Assembly: GCF_000340215.1 (NCBI RefSeq)
Contig: NW_006921534.1
Location: 3,719,041-3,783,040 of the forward strand
Direction: 5' to 3'
Origin: Pseudocercospora fijiensis CIRAD86
Lineage: Eukaryota > Ascomycota > Dothideomycetes > Mycosphaerellales > Mycosphaerellaceae
DNA: 64,000 nt
Below are positions 21,188 to 31,519 of this stretch, piece by piece. The notes under the pieces were generated by a model. The model searched no databases and was not told the DNA's origin. It saw only the letters and a list, made by a program, of their open reading frames with translations. Numbering within the stretch: position 1 is the first letter of the stretch; every line of letters begins with the position of its first letter. The position numbers were made by a program, and so were the translations under genes.

Positions 21188-21881
21188 GGGTGTTGCGAGT
21201 CTGGTGTCGATTACTGTATGGCTGAGATATCTTGAGGTCTCTCGATATCTCGATATCTCGTTTCGGCTGCAACAAGCTGGTACAGATGGTCGACTCTTAC
21301 GGTCCTGCTCGTCCCCAGATTGGGGCATTTTGGTGGCGGCACAAGTAGCGTTCACATGCAAATCCGTTCGAAGCGAGGCGTACGATCAGGAAGGAAAGAT
21401 ACCCGCAGCTAGAGATCTAATAGAATACAACAAGACGAAGATGACTTCACGAAAGAAAATCAACGAGAAAAGAGTAGACAGCAAAGCTTGGGATTCTATC
21501 AAAAGCTGAGTAAAATATACAAATGCAAGCTTGCAAACATGTTTGGTCGTGGTCCCAGTCGTAAAACGCTGCCAAACCGGCGAGCCAGCAAGCACACATG
21601 CACCAGGAGAAACTGCTGTCCATTATGCTCGCTCGTTCGCTCGCGTATCCCTATTCATTCCGCCGCTCGTGAAGACAAGAGGTTCTAATGCGCCAATATC
21701 GTACTGAATTGAAGGGTATCGCCGGATCCATGTTCCCATTATTCTTTTTTTTGCCAACGCCATTGTATGCTTTCATAATGAGCTGGATGTTTCCAGCTCC
21801 GGTCGTGTATTGCTTCGGCTTGTGAGGCATTCAAATACCGTTGAAGCCAACTCCAAGCCAGTGCATCTGACTCCAAGCTCC
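21188..21881. other. Convergent intergenic region with a GATATC-rich patch
   Basis: The 3' flanks of the MDP-1 gene and CDC4 meet here. At 21224-21260 the palindrome GATATC recurs three times in a 37-nt stretch, with the repeat CTCGATATCTCGATATCTCG. No gene is supported; the 126-codon frame at 21129-21509 overlaps the MDP-1 3' end and is not protein-like. Confidence 0.45.
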
Positions 21882-24800
21882 CTATGCTGCAACAGCAGCT
21901 GCATCTTCATGGTTCGAGAGAACGTCGACGTCTTCGATCTCACGGCCGCGAGGATCTACGACAGTGCGGCGACCGCGCTGAGATTCTGGTACGCCGTCAC
22001 GGGCAGCGCCGAAATCGAGTACCTGTTGCAAATTAGCACACTGTTCAAAATTCATGTCGAGGGTGTGCTCACCTCGATGTAGGTAAGACTATTCCGCTGC
22101 ACCGCGGCCACGCAGCGACGCTCATCAAAGCGAACTTGCCAAACACCACTCAGGTCCGTGAGTAGGTCGCGCACGCAATCGCCATTCTTGACATTCCACA
22201 TCTTGAGTGTTCGGTCTGAACCAGAAATGACCTTCTGGCCGTCATGCTGGAAGCACGTAATGGCGCCTGTGTGTGCCGACAGTGTGGCCTTGCAAGCGCC
22301 AGTTTCTGGATCCCAAATGCGCAATGTGCTGTCAGCTGCAGCAGAGACCAGGCGATCATGGCTGAGGTCAAGCAGACCAACCAGCGAAGTGTGACCTTCG
22401 AGGTTAAAGAGGCATGCGCCAGATGACAGGTCCCAGACTTTGACCAAATTATCCATAGAACCTGAGATGCAACGGCCGCGATCGTGGTCAAGAACAACAC
22501 TGTACACCTTCTGAGCGTGACCGCCAAGACGGTGAATGACTTCACCAGTAGAGATCTTCCAAACTCGAACTGTGGTGTCATAAGACCCAGAGACTAGGGT
22601 GTCTCCGTGGGCTGCAATCGCACGCACCGAGTTATGGTGGCCCGTGAGCGTTCGGAGGAAGTAAGGATTGTCACGATCGTTCGCAGGAGGCCCCGCCTGG
22701 TAAATTTGGCGATCGCCAGGCTGCGGAAGCTTCCATACGCGCAATGTCGAGTCGCGTGAGCCAGTAATGATTAGAGGCTCCTTTGGCATCATGACCGGTG
22801 TTCCGTCTGCCTCTGTATCAATTTGAACAGGCTTCAAAATGACCAAGCAGCGGACTGTAGATGTGTGACCCTGGAAGACCTGCAAGCAACGCCCACTCTT
22901 GATGTCCCAGACTCGTACACTGCGGTCGGTCGAGCCAGACACCAAGGTATCACCTTCGTACTGCAGAGCCCAAACACCACCTTCGTGCCCCTCCAAGCGG
23001 TTTCGAAGCGCTCCAGTCTTGGTGTCGTAGACATTGATCTTTGTGTCATCGCTGCCAGTCAAGATCTTGTCACTGTCAAACAAGAGGCACGTAACCACAT
23101 GTCGATGGTGTGCTCGGAAGGCAAGGTGCTGAGGCTGACTCTCTTCGTCCATCCAAGCCTTGCGAATGAGGTAATGACGCTGGTAGAGGGACTTGAATAG
23201 ATGCATATTGCGAAGGCTGTCCATGCCAACGGATGGATGCGGTACAGCTTGAGTGGCTGCATGAGCAAATGCATTGGCACCCTTGGCAGTGCTCAAAAGC
23301 TTCAGCCACTTGCTGTTTGGCGTTGCAGTTGGCTTGGTGATGGATGATGATGCATGGATAGGTCGTCGCTTGGCTTTCTTCGAGCTGGATGGCTTCACAA
23401 CGGATTTCTTCTTCATGGTTCGGGTGGTGACCGTGGAGGAAGCCGTAAGTTCATCATCACTGACAATAGTTGATTCAGGCACGAGGTCAGGAGAAGCAGA
23501 AAGGGGCCTGCTAAGGTCTTGCTCGTAGCCGTCATCACCAGGATGTTGCCATCCCCAGCCTTCGCGAACAGCTCGGGCAATTTCTCCATCCGGAAGCACA
23601 AACCCATCGCGTTCGAGGAGGTCCTTCCACGCTTTCTCGTCTGAGTTAATAAGTTTGCGCCATCTCTTCGACACCTGTGCAGCTCGACACATGCTTTGTG
23701 CATCAAGGAAGCGGGTAATGTTCAAGCCCAGCTCTGGCGGGAGAATATTGAAAGGATCGCACTTGAGGGCAGGATTGACGACATTAGCGACCATCTGCAG
23801 TGTTGGCTTGGCACATCGGCGAAGAAACTGGTACATGAGATACGTTTGCATGGACTCTGGCATGCTGTCAAAAGCGTCGACCATAGTAGGTATATCCATA
23901 ATCGTAGGGCCGGTGGGGGATGCTTGCGGTTGCTGTGTCGCGCCATGTGTAAATTGGAATGGCGGCGGCGGCTGTCTCGTTGATCGCTTAGAAGACTGAG
24001 ACTCGAAAGATTTGGTGCTCTGCGTCTTGCTATCGTCGTCCAGGTCCAGACCGGAGACAACGCTGGCATTCTCGTCGTTGTGCTCTGCGAAGGAATTGTC
24101 GAACGCGTTCTGACGAGACGCGAGGTTCGCGGCAGCAGTGATCGGAGAGAGGCTCGGGCTGGGAAGACTAGCGTCCTGCTGTGAGCTCGAAAGTAGACCT
24201 TGAAGTAGAGGTTTCCTCATCTCCTCCACCCGTACCACAGGCTCAAGATCTGTCTCAGTGATAGGCGGCGTCGCAGATGTTCCGGCTCGATGGTTGGTAC
24301 CGCTGGCATTGTTCTGTTCCGCAAAACGCCTCTTCTTGCTCTTTCGCTTCTCGTAAAGCAATTGCGAGTCGTCCTCGTCATCCTGAGGTTCGTTGTCACT
24401 CATAAGCACATCTTGACTATCGTCTTGCAGCTCTTGCACTCGAGAATGCGAGGGTCGGCTCGTGCCTCTATCTTTGCCCGTTTCGCGTCGATTCATCGCA
24501 GTTCTCGGGATGCCGCCCATGATATCGGTGTCGGGGGTGACAGGAGAAGGGTGCGACGGGTTGTGGTGCGCATGGAACGGCCTAGCTGCGCTTCTCTCGT
24601 TAAGCGAAGGTTGTTCGGCGATTTCAGAGTATGTCCGGTGGAGAGATGAACGCTGCTTCTTTGTCTTCCTCTGCAAGCTCGCCAGCTCCGCCGCTTCTGC
24701 TATGGACGGTGGGGTGGCGGTGCGTTTGAGGCCGTGTGAAGCACGCATGCCGTTCACTTTCTTACTCAGATGGTGCAAAGGAGTATGATAGCCATCTTGC

Positions 24801-25300
24801 CTCTCCTCCTGACGTATACAGCCATTGTTTCGGTGGATCCGGTCTTGAAGCTCGCTGTATTTCCGCATGGTATCCTCGGGATTCTCCGACTCGTGGAAGA
24901 CTGTCGGCTTGCCGTTCACGTCGAAGCAGAATCTCTTGATAGACTGTGGGGTGGGAGAAAAGGCGAGTGGGTACTGTTTGGGATCTCGTTCCCACAGGTC
25001 CCTGGGCGGCTTCATGAGCAGTGGCGGAAGCGATACGGTGGTGGTAGTTGTTACTGTGGTCACGGTCTGCTGAGTAGCTGGGCCGAATGAAAGCTGGGCC
25101 ATGGTGGAATGCGGCACCATGGTGGTGGTAGTGGTGGTATGGGTGTCGTCTATGTTCCTGTGGCTTGGCATGTTGTCGTCGGTAGTAGGTGATGCGGGCG
25201 CGGTGGAGAGGACGGCTTCGGGAGGGTAGGAGGTATTAGGGTGGGGGAGGGAGTGGTTTGGCTGCAGTCCCAGGCCAATGTGCCTGCCGGCTGCGTCCAT
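21882..25300 (-). CDS. CDC4: F-box/WD40 substrate receptor of the SCF ubiquitin ligase (Cdc4-like)
   Basis: Two exons (minus): 22073-25300 and 21882-22022, 1122 residues. Exon 2 adds the conserved end VLDFGAARDGVPESQRGRR after a 50-nt GTGAGC...ACAG intron; without it the protein would stop within a few codons. The N-terminal ~500 residues are low-complexity and polar. The F-box is at about 515-563 (FNILPPELGLNITRFLD, SKRWRKLI). From about residue 720 come seven to eight WD40 blades ending in WD, e.g. VSGSTDRSVRVWD, ISGSMDNLVKVWD and VSAAADSTLRIWD. Cdc4-type proteins recruit phosphorylated substrates such as CDK inhibitors to Skp1-Cullin. The ATG at 25300 is the first in frame; 72 upstream codons begin only with GTG. 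Confidence 0.93.
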
Positions 25301-26327
25301 GATGTGCGAGGGTGCGCGTGAGGCAGGTACGCTCCTCGACGCCTGCCTTTGTCGGTGCGGGACGCGTGGGGCGTGTTGTGTGAAGGGAAAGAGCGCGTGA
25401 TTGCGGCAGAGGGCAAGACGAAAGCAGGCGTGACTTGGGTGCTGTTCCTCTCGCCGCCGTTCACTTGGCCGGCGGACGTCAGTTGGTTGACATGACCGTG
25501 TCGTTCGGCGATGCACCAGCTCCCCAGTCAGTTCGAAGCAAGGCGTCCGCGTCGCTGCGCTGCTCTCGGACGACGCCTGTGTCCAAGCCGAGGTCTCACG
25601 TTGAGTGCAATGTGTGTGGGTGGTGCAGCGAGCAGATTAGCGGATCTCGAGGCGTGTGCGTGTGCGTGTGCGTGACGGCGACGGTGTGGTGGAGGGCGGG
25701 CCCTGCGTACATGTAGTTCTACTGTACCGTACAAGGAGCCCGCCAACCCGCCAAGGCCGAGCGGCGGTAGCTGGAGATCTTCCTGCTCGGCAACCACACC
25801 AGCCCAGCCCAGCCTCACGTCGCCTCACTAAAACATTGACTTCCACTTTTCGTGATTGGCCTTTGGCCACGTCGAATACTGGCATGGCCTGCTCTGCTTA
25901 GAAAAAACGGAGGGCTCTGGTCAGCGTTATGCATTTCATATGACCCTCGAATCACCATGCTACGAGACGATTCAGTCGACATCTCAGCACACCTTCACGG
26001 CTGTCACAGCTACAGCGGCACATAACATGTTCGACTTTGCACATTCTGTGGAAGCGAGGAGCAGACTCCACGGACGTCGTGCTGAGTCCGTAGTCGCATG
26101 CGGCCGCTGTTCCTTCTCACGCCTGCCCCAAAAAAAGCCATCCTTGCATGCAGTCACGGGACTATCAGTCTTGACCATGATGGCCACCTCGTGGATATAT
26201 CGGAGACATCAGTTCACACATGATATTTATTCCTCTCCCGTGGCTGATTACACTGAAAGAAAGCCCTAGTCTAATGCCCAGGTAGTCACGACACTGTGCG
26301 GCTGAAACACCTCGTAGCTATCTTGTC
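25301..26327. other. CDC4 upstream region with a GTGTGC microsatellite
   Basis: About 1 kb between the CDC4 ATG and the Harbinger insertion. At 25654-25674 lies a short (GTGTGC)n run. Plus-strand frames of up to 138 codons (25856-26269) have no domain-like features. It probably carries the CDC4 promoter and long 5' leader. The transposon inserted just beyond it. Confidence 0.5.
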
Positions 26328-26330
26328 TTA

Positions 26331-26358
26331 GAGTGTGTTTACCTTAGTGCCGGTGGAT
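26331..26358 (+). repeat. Left terminal inverted repeat of the Harbinger element
   Basis: 28 nt starting GAGTGTGTTTACC and ending CGGTGGAT, preceded by the TTA target duplication. It pairs with 29918-29945 at 24 of 28 positions, and all four differences are C/T or A/G transitions. Confidence 0.92.
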
Positions 26359-26779
26359 TTAGTTATATAGCGCAATCTACCGGATTTTCCACCGGTTACA
26401 ATCCACTACCTATTCTACCTCTTTGTTTACCTTGTTTTCCGGTAGATACTGTCGGTAGATTGTAATTAATTACTATAGCGCCGTCCGAGCGCGGTATGCT
26501 ATATTTAGTAGGTATATACGTCTACCGAAAACGCACTTTCAAACCGCGTTTTCGGTAGATTCGCGCTATACGCGTTCCTTGCCTAGAAACACTATCTCTT
26601 TGCCTATATTCTTATTATTATTACTATCTCTTACTATTACTATAGATTCTTCGAGGGCGCGTAATTAACGGATCGGTATATTGCTTTATATAATAGCTAG
26701 CTACTAGAATTCGATACTCGTTGCCCTTCTATAGCGGAAATAGCGTAGGAAATAGTATAAACTAGCGGGCGTAGTATAG

Positions 26780-27895
26780 ACGCTTACGTAGGCGAAGAAA
26801 GGTCGATATAAGGTGTTTCGAGTGCTATATAGTCCGCCGAAGGAGAGTTATAATATAACAGGTTTAAGGCAGCCGGTGCTAAAGAGTTTAATTAAAGAGT
26901 TAGACGAGAAGGCGCTTATTCGATATCGTAGAAGGAAGAACGATATAACGGTCGCTAAGAAGGTAATAATTTATATAAACTTCGTATGCTATAACCGCTC
27001 GATATTGGACCTAAGAAGGCTCTATTAGCACTCGACACGGACGTTTAATCGGGTGTTAAAAGAAGTTAGTATTACGCTCTATTACCTTACCGACGAATAC
27101 GTACGACTGCCGGACGACCTATCGCCTTATAAGAAGCTAATTAGTAGCCGCGATGCTAGCAAATTTAAGTACTTCGCGGACGTTATAGGAGCGATAGATA
27201 GCACCCTTATTCCAGTAAGTGTGCTATAGTCTTAGCAAGGCCCTTATCGCTATAGGAAGAACTATATCGTATAGAATGTAATAGCGGCTTATAGCTTAGA
27301 TATAGTAGTCTATTATGCTCTTATCGGTTACGAGGGCGCTAGAAATAATAGTTAGGTATTAAAGAAGGCGTATTCGAAGGACTTTATCGTTCCTACTAGT
27401 AAGAAGTACTTAGCAGATAGCGGCTATTCCTTTAAGGATAAGAGGCTTCTCGTACTATATAAAAGGACTAGATACTACCTTCGAGAACAGGCCGCTACTA
27501 GCAGGCGTCTAGTTAATAAGGAAGAGCTATATAACCTCCGTTACGCTTAGCTTCGCAATATAGTTAAGCGATTGTTTAGTGTAATGCAGAAGCGCTTCTA
27601 CATTATTAAACAAGGCCCTTATAAGCGGTATTCGATACGCTCGTAGTCTAGGTTTATTATGTCCTGCTTCGTACTCTATAACTTCATCCTTCGCTATAGA
27701 TAATAGCCTTTATCTAGTAAGCCTAAAGTTACTATAGTCCACCCTTCGGAGGTTAATAAGGACGACGAATTAGTAGGCGTTACCGCCGACAATAAGGATC
27801 TATATTGGCGCTATCGTAAAGCCTTTACGCAGAATATATAGGACGATTACGGGCAATATCTAGAAGACTATAGTTTGGACGAGAGGGAGGTTTAG
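26780..27895 (+). pseudogene. Harbinger (DDE_4) transposase, dead
   Basis: One reading frame (codons starting at 26813, 26816 and so on) stays protein-like for ~370 codons but is cut by TAG codons, the first at 27026-27028. Recognisable blocks are FADVIGAIDSTLIPV with the first catalytic Asp at 27197-27199, the GYEGARNNS block where the second Asp is expected but Asn is read (~27347), KKYLADSGY, and VKRLFSVMQKRF, where the expected catalytic Glu is Lys (AAG, 27566-27568). Asp-to-Asn and Glu-to-Lys are both G-to-A changes, and the stops fit CAG or TGG turned to TAG. Assignment of the exact catalytic positions follows the general DDE_4 layout and is inference. The start codon is not determinable. 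Confidence 0.82.
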
Positions 27896-28449
27896 GAGGC
27901 CGAGTTTTGGTTGTAGAGAATCGTAGAAGTCGTAGAATAGTTTACTAATATAGTAGCGAATAGGCAGGAATCGAATTGTATAAGGAACTTAGTAAGATTT
28001 GTTCGTATTCGTTGCTTTTCGGTTTAAACCGACATATTTAACTATTGCTAGCGCTTTGCTTATTCTCTTTCGATATTCGAGTGCGTCTAGCTATCTAGAT
28101 TCTTAGTATTATAAGGCTAGAATTAAAGTTCGAGTCGTTAGGATATCCTTTCGCTATAAATGTAGACCCTATACGTAACGACGATTTTGCTAGCAAAAAG
28201 TAATAATACCTTTATATAAATTAATAGTATAGACCCTAAGCTACATTTCCGACGAAAAAGCATCCTAACCTATAGAACTCTCTACCGAAAACCGGGCCTC
28301 GATAGGCTTAAAATATGTTTCTTCCGCGATTACAATCTATTCCTTCTATAACAATACTACTAGCTACTGCCGACCGTATCTATGCGGAATATAAAAGCTC
28401 GACGGCGACGGATACTTAGTGTAATAGTAGTTATTTATACTAGGAATTA

Positions 28450-29700
28450 GCTGCGGTCTAGATTTAATATCCTATAGCACCTAGCGGAAATACTAATCTA
28501 AATGCTCCCTCTTCTTCTTATTACGCACCTACTTCCTTATAATAGCGATATGCCCTATATTAGGCTTGCCTACTTCTATTGTAAGAAGAGCGCGGTCTGC
28601 CTTGCTAACGCCCTATAGAATATCCTTATCTATAAGGCGATTAGCAACGTCTCTAGTATTAATATCGTACCTGTATTCGATACGCTTCTTCTTAGCCTCT
28701 GCCTTCTTAGTAGTACGCTCTTCGCGCTCTCGCTCTCGCTTAGCAATAGCGTCTTCTCGAGCTGCTTTAGCGTCGTTACGAGAAGCCTTTAGGAAGGCAG
28801 AGAAGGTCTGTTGCAGTAGAATCTGGCTCTTCTTAATAATAGTAAGTAGGGCGTCTTTATCCTTCTTACCCTTTCTAGCTATATCTAACTCCGCCTATTT
28901 CTTCGCCGCTGCCTTCTTCGTAATATTAGCCTTCGTATAGCGCGTAGTAATAAGCACCTAGACTTCTATTTCTAATATTACAGATAGGTCTAATTTACCG
29001 TTAACATCGGCTTTAAGGAGCGCTACTCGATCGGCCTCTGTTATACCTTCTAGTAGCGGCACTTCGTTACCTTTACCCTCTTCCGCTGCCTCTACTTCCT
29101 TACCTTCGCTATCGTCGTCCGCCGCTATATTCTTATTACTATCTAACGCTAGGTTAGCGCCGATACCTGCCTCGTAGCCGCTCGTAATATTAAGCTTAAT
29201 AATCTTAAAAAGCTCTTCCGTATACTCCGGTGCCTCGTCGCGCTATTACTTATACTTTAGATGCTTCCGGAAGTACTTATTTATAACCTCTTTATTACTA
29301 GGCTTCGGTAGATGTCTATTCTAGCCGCTTATATACTTTAAATAAGCAGTATATAGATAATACTTCTTTTTAAACGTCCGCTACCGAGCCTTCGAGCCTT
29401 CCTACTTAAAATAGAGCTTAAAGTTTATGCTTATTTGCGCCGCAATTCTACGGTAGTATTTAAGATAGAAGCTATTGCTATAGTTTAATAGTTGCTTATC
29501 CTTTAGCTTCTTTACCTCCTTTAAGAAATACACCTTATACTCCGGTTGCTAGCGTACAACCTCTAGAAATTCGCTGCCTATATCCTTGTCCTTATTCGAG
29601 TTCTTTAGTACTAACTTTCTCTTCTTTATAGGCGTCTTAGTAACCGCCGCCTTCCGCTTAGAAGGCGTTGTTATTGTCTTCTTCGAAGCGGTTGTTGTAG
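28450..29700 (-). pseudogene. Myb/SANT-like accessory protein of the Harbinger element, dead
   Basis: The minus strand reads as a basic protein: a Lys/Thr-rich start (APKKATTTASKKTITTPSKRK), then a SANT-like helix set with RRIAAQI, RTFKKKYYLY, PSNKEVINKYFRKH, an acidic linker (ADDDSEGKEVEAAEEG), and a long coiled coil (SRNDAKAAREDAIAKRERER). TAG stops occur where Trp or Gln is expected. PIF/Harbinger elements encode such a SANT protein that carries the transposase to DNA. The exact ends are uncertain. The plus-strand 124-codon frame at 28566-28940 is only its antisense shadow. Confidence 0.7.
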
Positions 29701-29917
29701 CCTTCTTCGGCGCTATTATTCTCGAGCAATTACTATATAATAACGACCTTTATTTAGCGCCTAATTACGGCACGTCGAATACGAGATAGACACGCATTAC
29801 TAAGGCGGCCACTTCCGATGCACGGTCTTTCTAATCCACCGGATTATTTACCTTAAAAAGAGGTAGATTGGAAAATAACGCACCGGTAGATTAATCTACG
29901 GTATCTACAATCCACCG

Positions 29918-29945
29918 ATCCACCGACGCCAAAGTAAACACACTC
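29918..29945 (-). repeat. Right terminal inverted repeat of the Harbinger element
   Basis: Reverse complement begins GAGTGTGTTTACTTTGG and ends CGGTGGAT; the TTA duplication follows at 29946-29948. Confidence 0.92.
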
Positions 29946-30243
29946 TTATGCTAATTACACTTCATCTCTTGCGATTCAGCAAGGGAAAACGAACCGGGAA
30001 GGCGGGAATATGCATGAACGCACAGGGGTCGGTTGAAGTCAAACATTTCTTGTGGCCGGCACTTGATGCCTTCTTGACTACTTGCACAGCTAGTAGTAAT
30101 GTGCTCTGTCCAACAGTGTTGCGATTTCGCAGTGAGCAATTCAAGTTCCCTCCAAGCTTCTTCGACTTGCTGACAAAAGACATGTCTATCCAGCCCTCGT
30201 GTAGCCCGCAGCGTCTGCCTCTGTCCAACGAAGCAACGGTGTC

Positions 30244-31155
30244 CTAAACCAAAGTCGTCATGGTGACTTTGAGCAAAGCAAGCCAGTCAACTTCTCTCGG
30301 TCGTCCTTCATTGGGATCTCCATGCATGATCTCGAACATAAGATCACTCTCGAGCTCATCCTGTAGATCTGCAGCGACATGGGGCCATTGCCTTGGATAG
30401 TCCTCGCACTCCATCTCCATCTCGAGTAGGAGCTGCAACTGGTAGGCGCAGTCATCGTCGAACTTCACATAGTAAATTCCACCCTCGTACGAGTCCTGCT
30501 GGGCGACGTCTTTGATTGCGATGCCATCACTGCTCTCCATCTTGCAGAGCGGCAGAAGTGAGGGACTTGAATACAGAGCATGCTCTTGATCACCTTGTGA
30601 CTCTCCATAAGGCGATCGCCTTCCACGCTCAGACAACATTTCATCTCCATAATCGTCAGAAGAGCTGCGCTGACGAAATGGTAGACTTCCGTTCCGCCCA
30701 TGACGGAAGAGATCGCGCGTTGCCGATCGAGCTCTGTCGCGCTCTCTATATTCTGATGATAGGCTATGCTCATGGCGGCGAGCATGATCGCCGTAGAGAC
30801 TGCGCTTATCAAAGAGATCCGGTGTTGGTGAGCGACTCCTGCCTCGAGTTTCTCGACGACTTCGATGCAGGCGCGGGTGGTGGAGGTCTGAGTATAACCT
30901 TCCATTGCTGCCGTTTGAGCCATTACTGCTTGGCGAGGAAGTCGCATATACTGGAGGGGTGTGGGGAGTGTGGGAGTCGCGCCGGTGGTCTTTGGACTTT
31001 CTAGTGTATTCTTGGTTGGCGCAGTCTTGACTGTGATGAGATGACAGCTGCGAGCTACGGCGAGGGGAAGTAGCGGAAGGAGTAATGTGGCGAGTTTGGT
31101 GTGATCTTGAGTGCACGTCGATGCCCTCATTGTATTCTCTGTACTGTCCAGCCAT
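30244..31155 (-). CDS. Ser/Arg/His-rich protein of unknown function
   Basis: Single exon, 303 residues from the ATG at 31155, which has a G at -3 and +4; an upstream in-frame ATG at 31275 has T at -3 and would add 40 residues. The first ~200 residues are low-complexity with many S, R, H and SPR/RSRS dipeptides. The C-terminal ~100 residues (from IAIKDVAQQDSYEGGIYYVKF) are ordered-looking and acidic (LLLEMEMECEDYPRQWP). No family is recognised. It lies 296 nt from the RIP-mutated transposon, yet CA/TG content here is normal. Confidence 0.6.
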   Translation of the reverse strand: MAGQYREYNEGIDVHSRSHQTRHITPSATSPRRSSQLSSHHSQDCANQEYTRKSKDHRRDSHTPHTPPVYATSSPSSNGSNGSNGRLYSDLHHPRLHRSRRETRGRSRSPTPDLFDKRSLYGDHARRHEHSLSSEYRERDRARSATRDLFRHGRNGSLPFRQRSSSDDYGDEMLSERGRRSPYGESQGDQEHALYSSPSLLPLCKMESSDGIAIKDVAQQDSYEGGIYYVKFDDDCAYQLQLLLEMEMECEDYPRQWPHVAADLQDELESDLMFEIMHGDPNEGRPREVDWLALLKVTMTTLV

Positions 31156-31519
31156 GGCTCTGTAGTGGAGATGCGATCTCAGATTCTTGTGCTGGAGAGA
31201 GGATGTTGGTGGGCTTGACGCTCTAAGGGAAACGGGCAACGGTCCAAGAAACAGTCTTGAACGGGATCTATGCATAAACTGAAGAGACACAGACTGTCGG
31301 AAACAGGTGCTGTATCAATACTATTGTTTCGCTGTGACAATAGAGTCTGAGAATGGAGGTGGCTGGGTTCTATCATTCACTGTGATAGCGACATCACCCT
31401 CGAACGGTTTGGGAAGGCACGCGTTTCAAAGCACAACGTCGCAAACCTTGCGCTTTCAGCAGAAGCGCGACAATGAGACAACATCACGTTGTGCGACAAA
31501 TACGTTCACGTAAGTGTCC

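Larger units (their letters stand above)
26331..29945. mobile_element. Complete PIF/Harbinger DNA transposon, RIP-mutated
   Basis: The 3615-bp element has 28-bp terminal inverted repeats beginning GAGTGTGTTTAC and is flanked by a direct TTA duplication (26328-26330 and 29946-29948). TTA target duplications are the signature of PIF/Harbinger elements. It carries two opposed decayed genes: a DDE_4-type transposase on the plus strand (~26.78-27.9 kb) and a Myb/SANT-like partner on the minus strand (~28.45-29.7 kb), the normal two-gene set of this superfamily. CA is nearly absent and TAG stops interrupt both genes where Gln or Trp is expected, consistent with RIP on both strands. The ends are intact, so it could in principle be moved by a transposase made elsewhere. 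Subterminal GGTAGATT/AATCTACC and CGGTGGAT motifs recur within ~200 bp of each end. Confidence 0.9.

Noticed and set aside
22052..22072. CDC4 stop at 22052 as the protein end
   Set aside because: A 50-nt intron at 22023-22072 joins NSLTYIE to VLDFGAARDG, the conserved Cdc4 C-terminus.
28566..28940. 124-codon plus-strand ORF inside the transposon
   Set aside because: It is the antisense shadow of the SANT protein's coiled-coil region, which reads convincingly on the minus strand.
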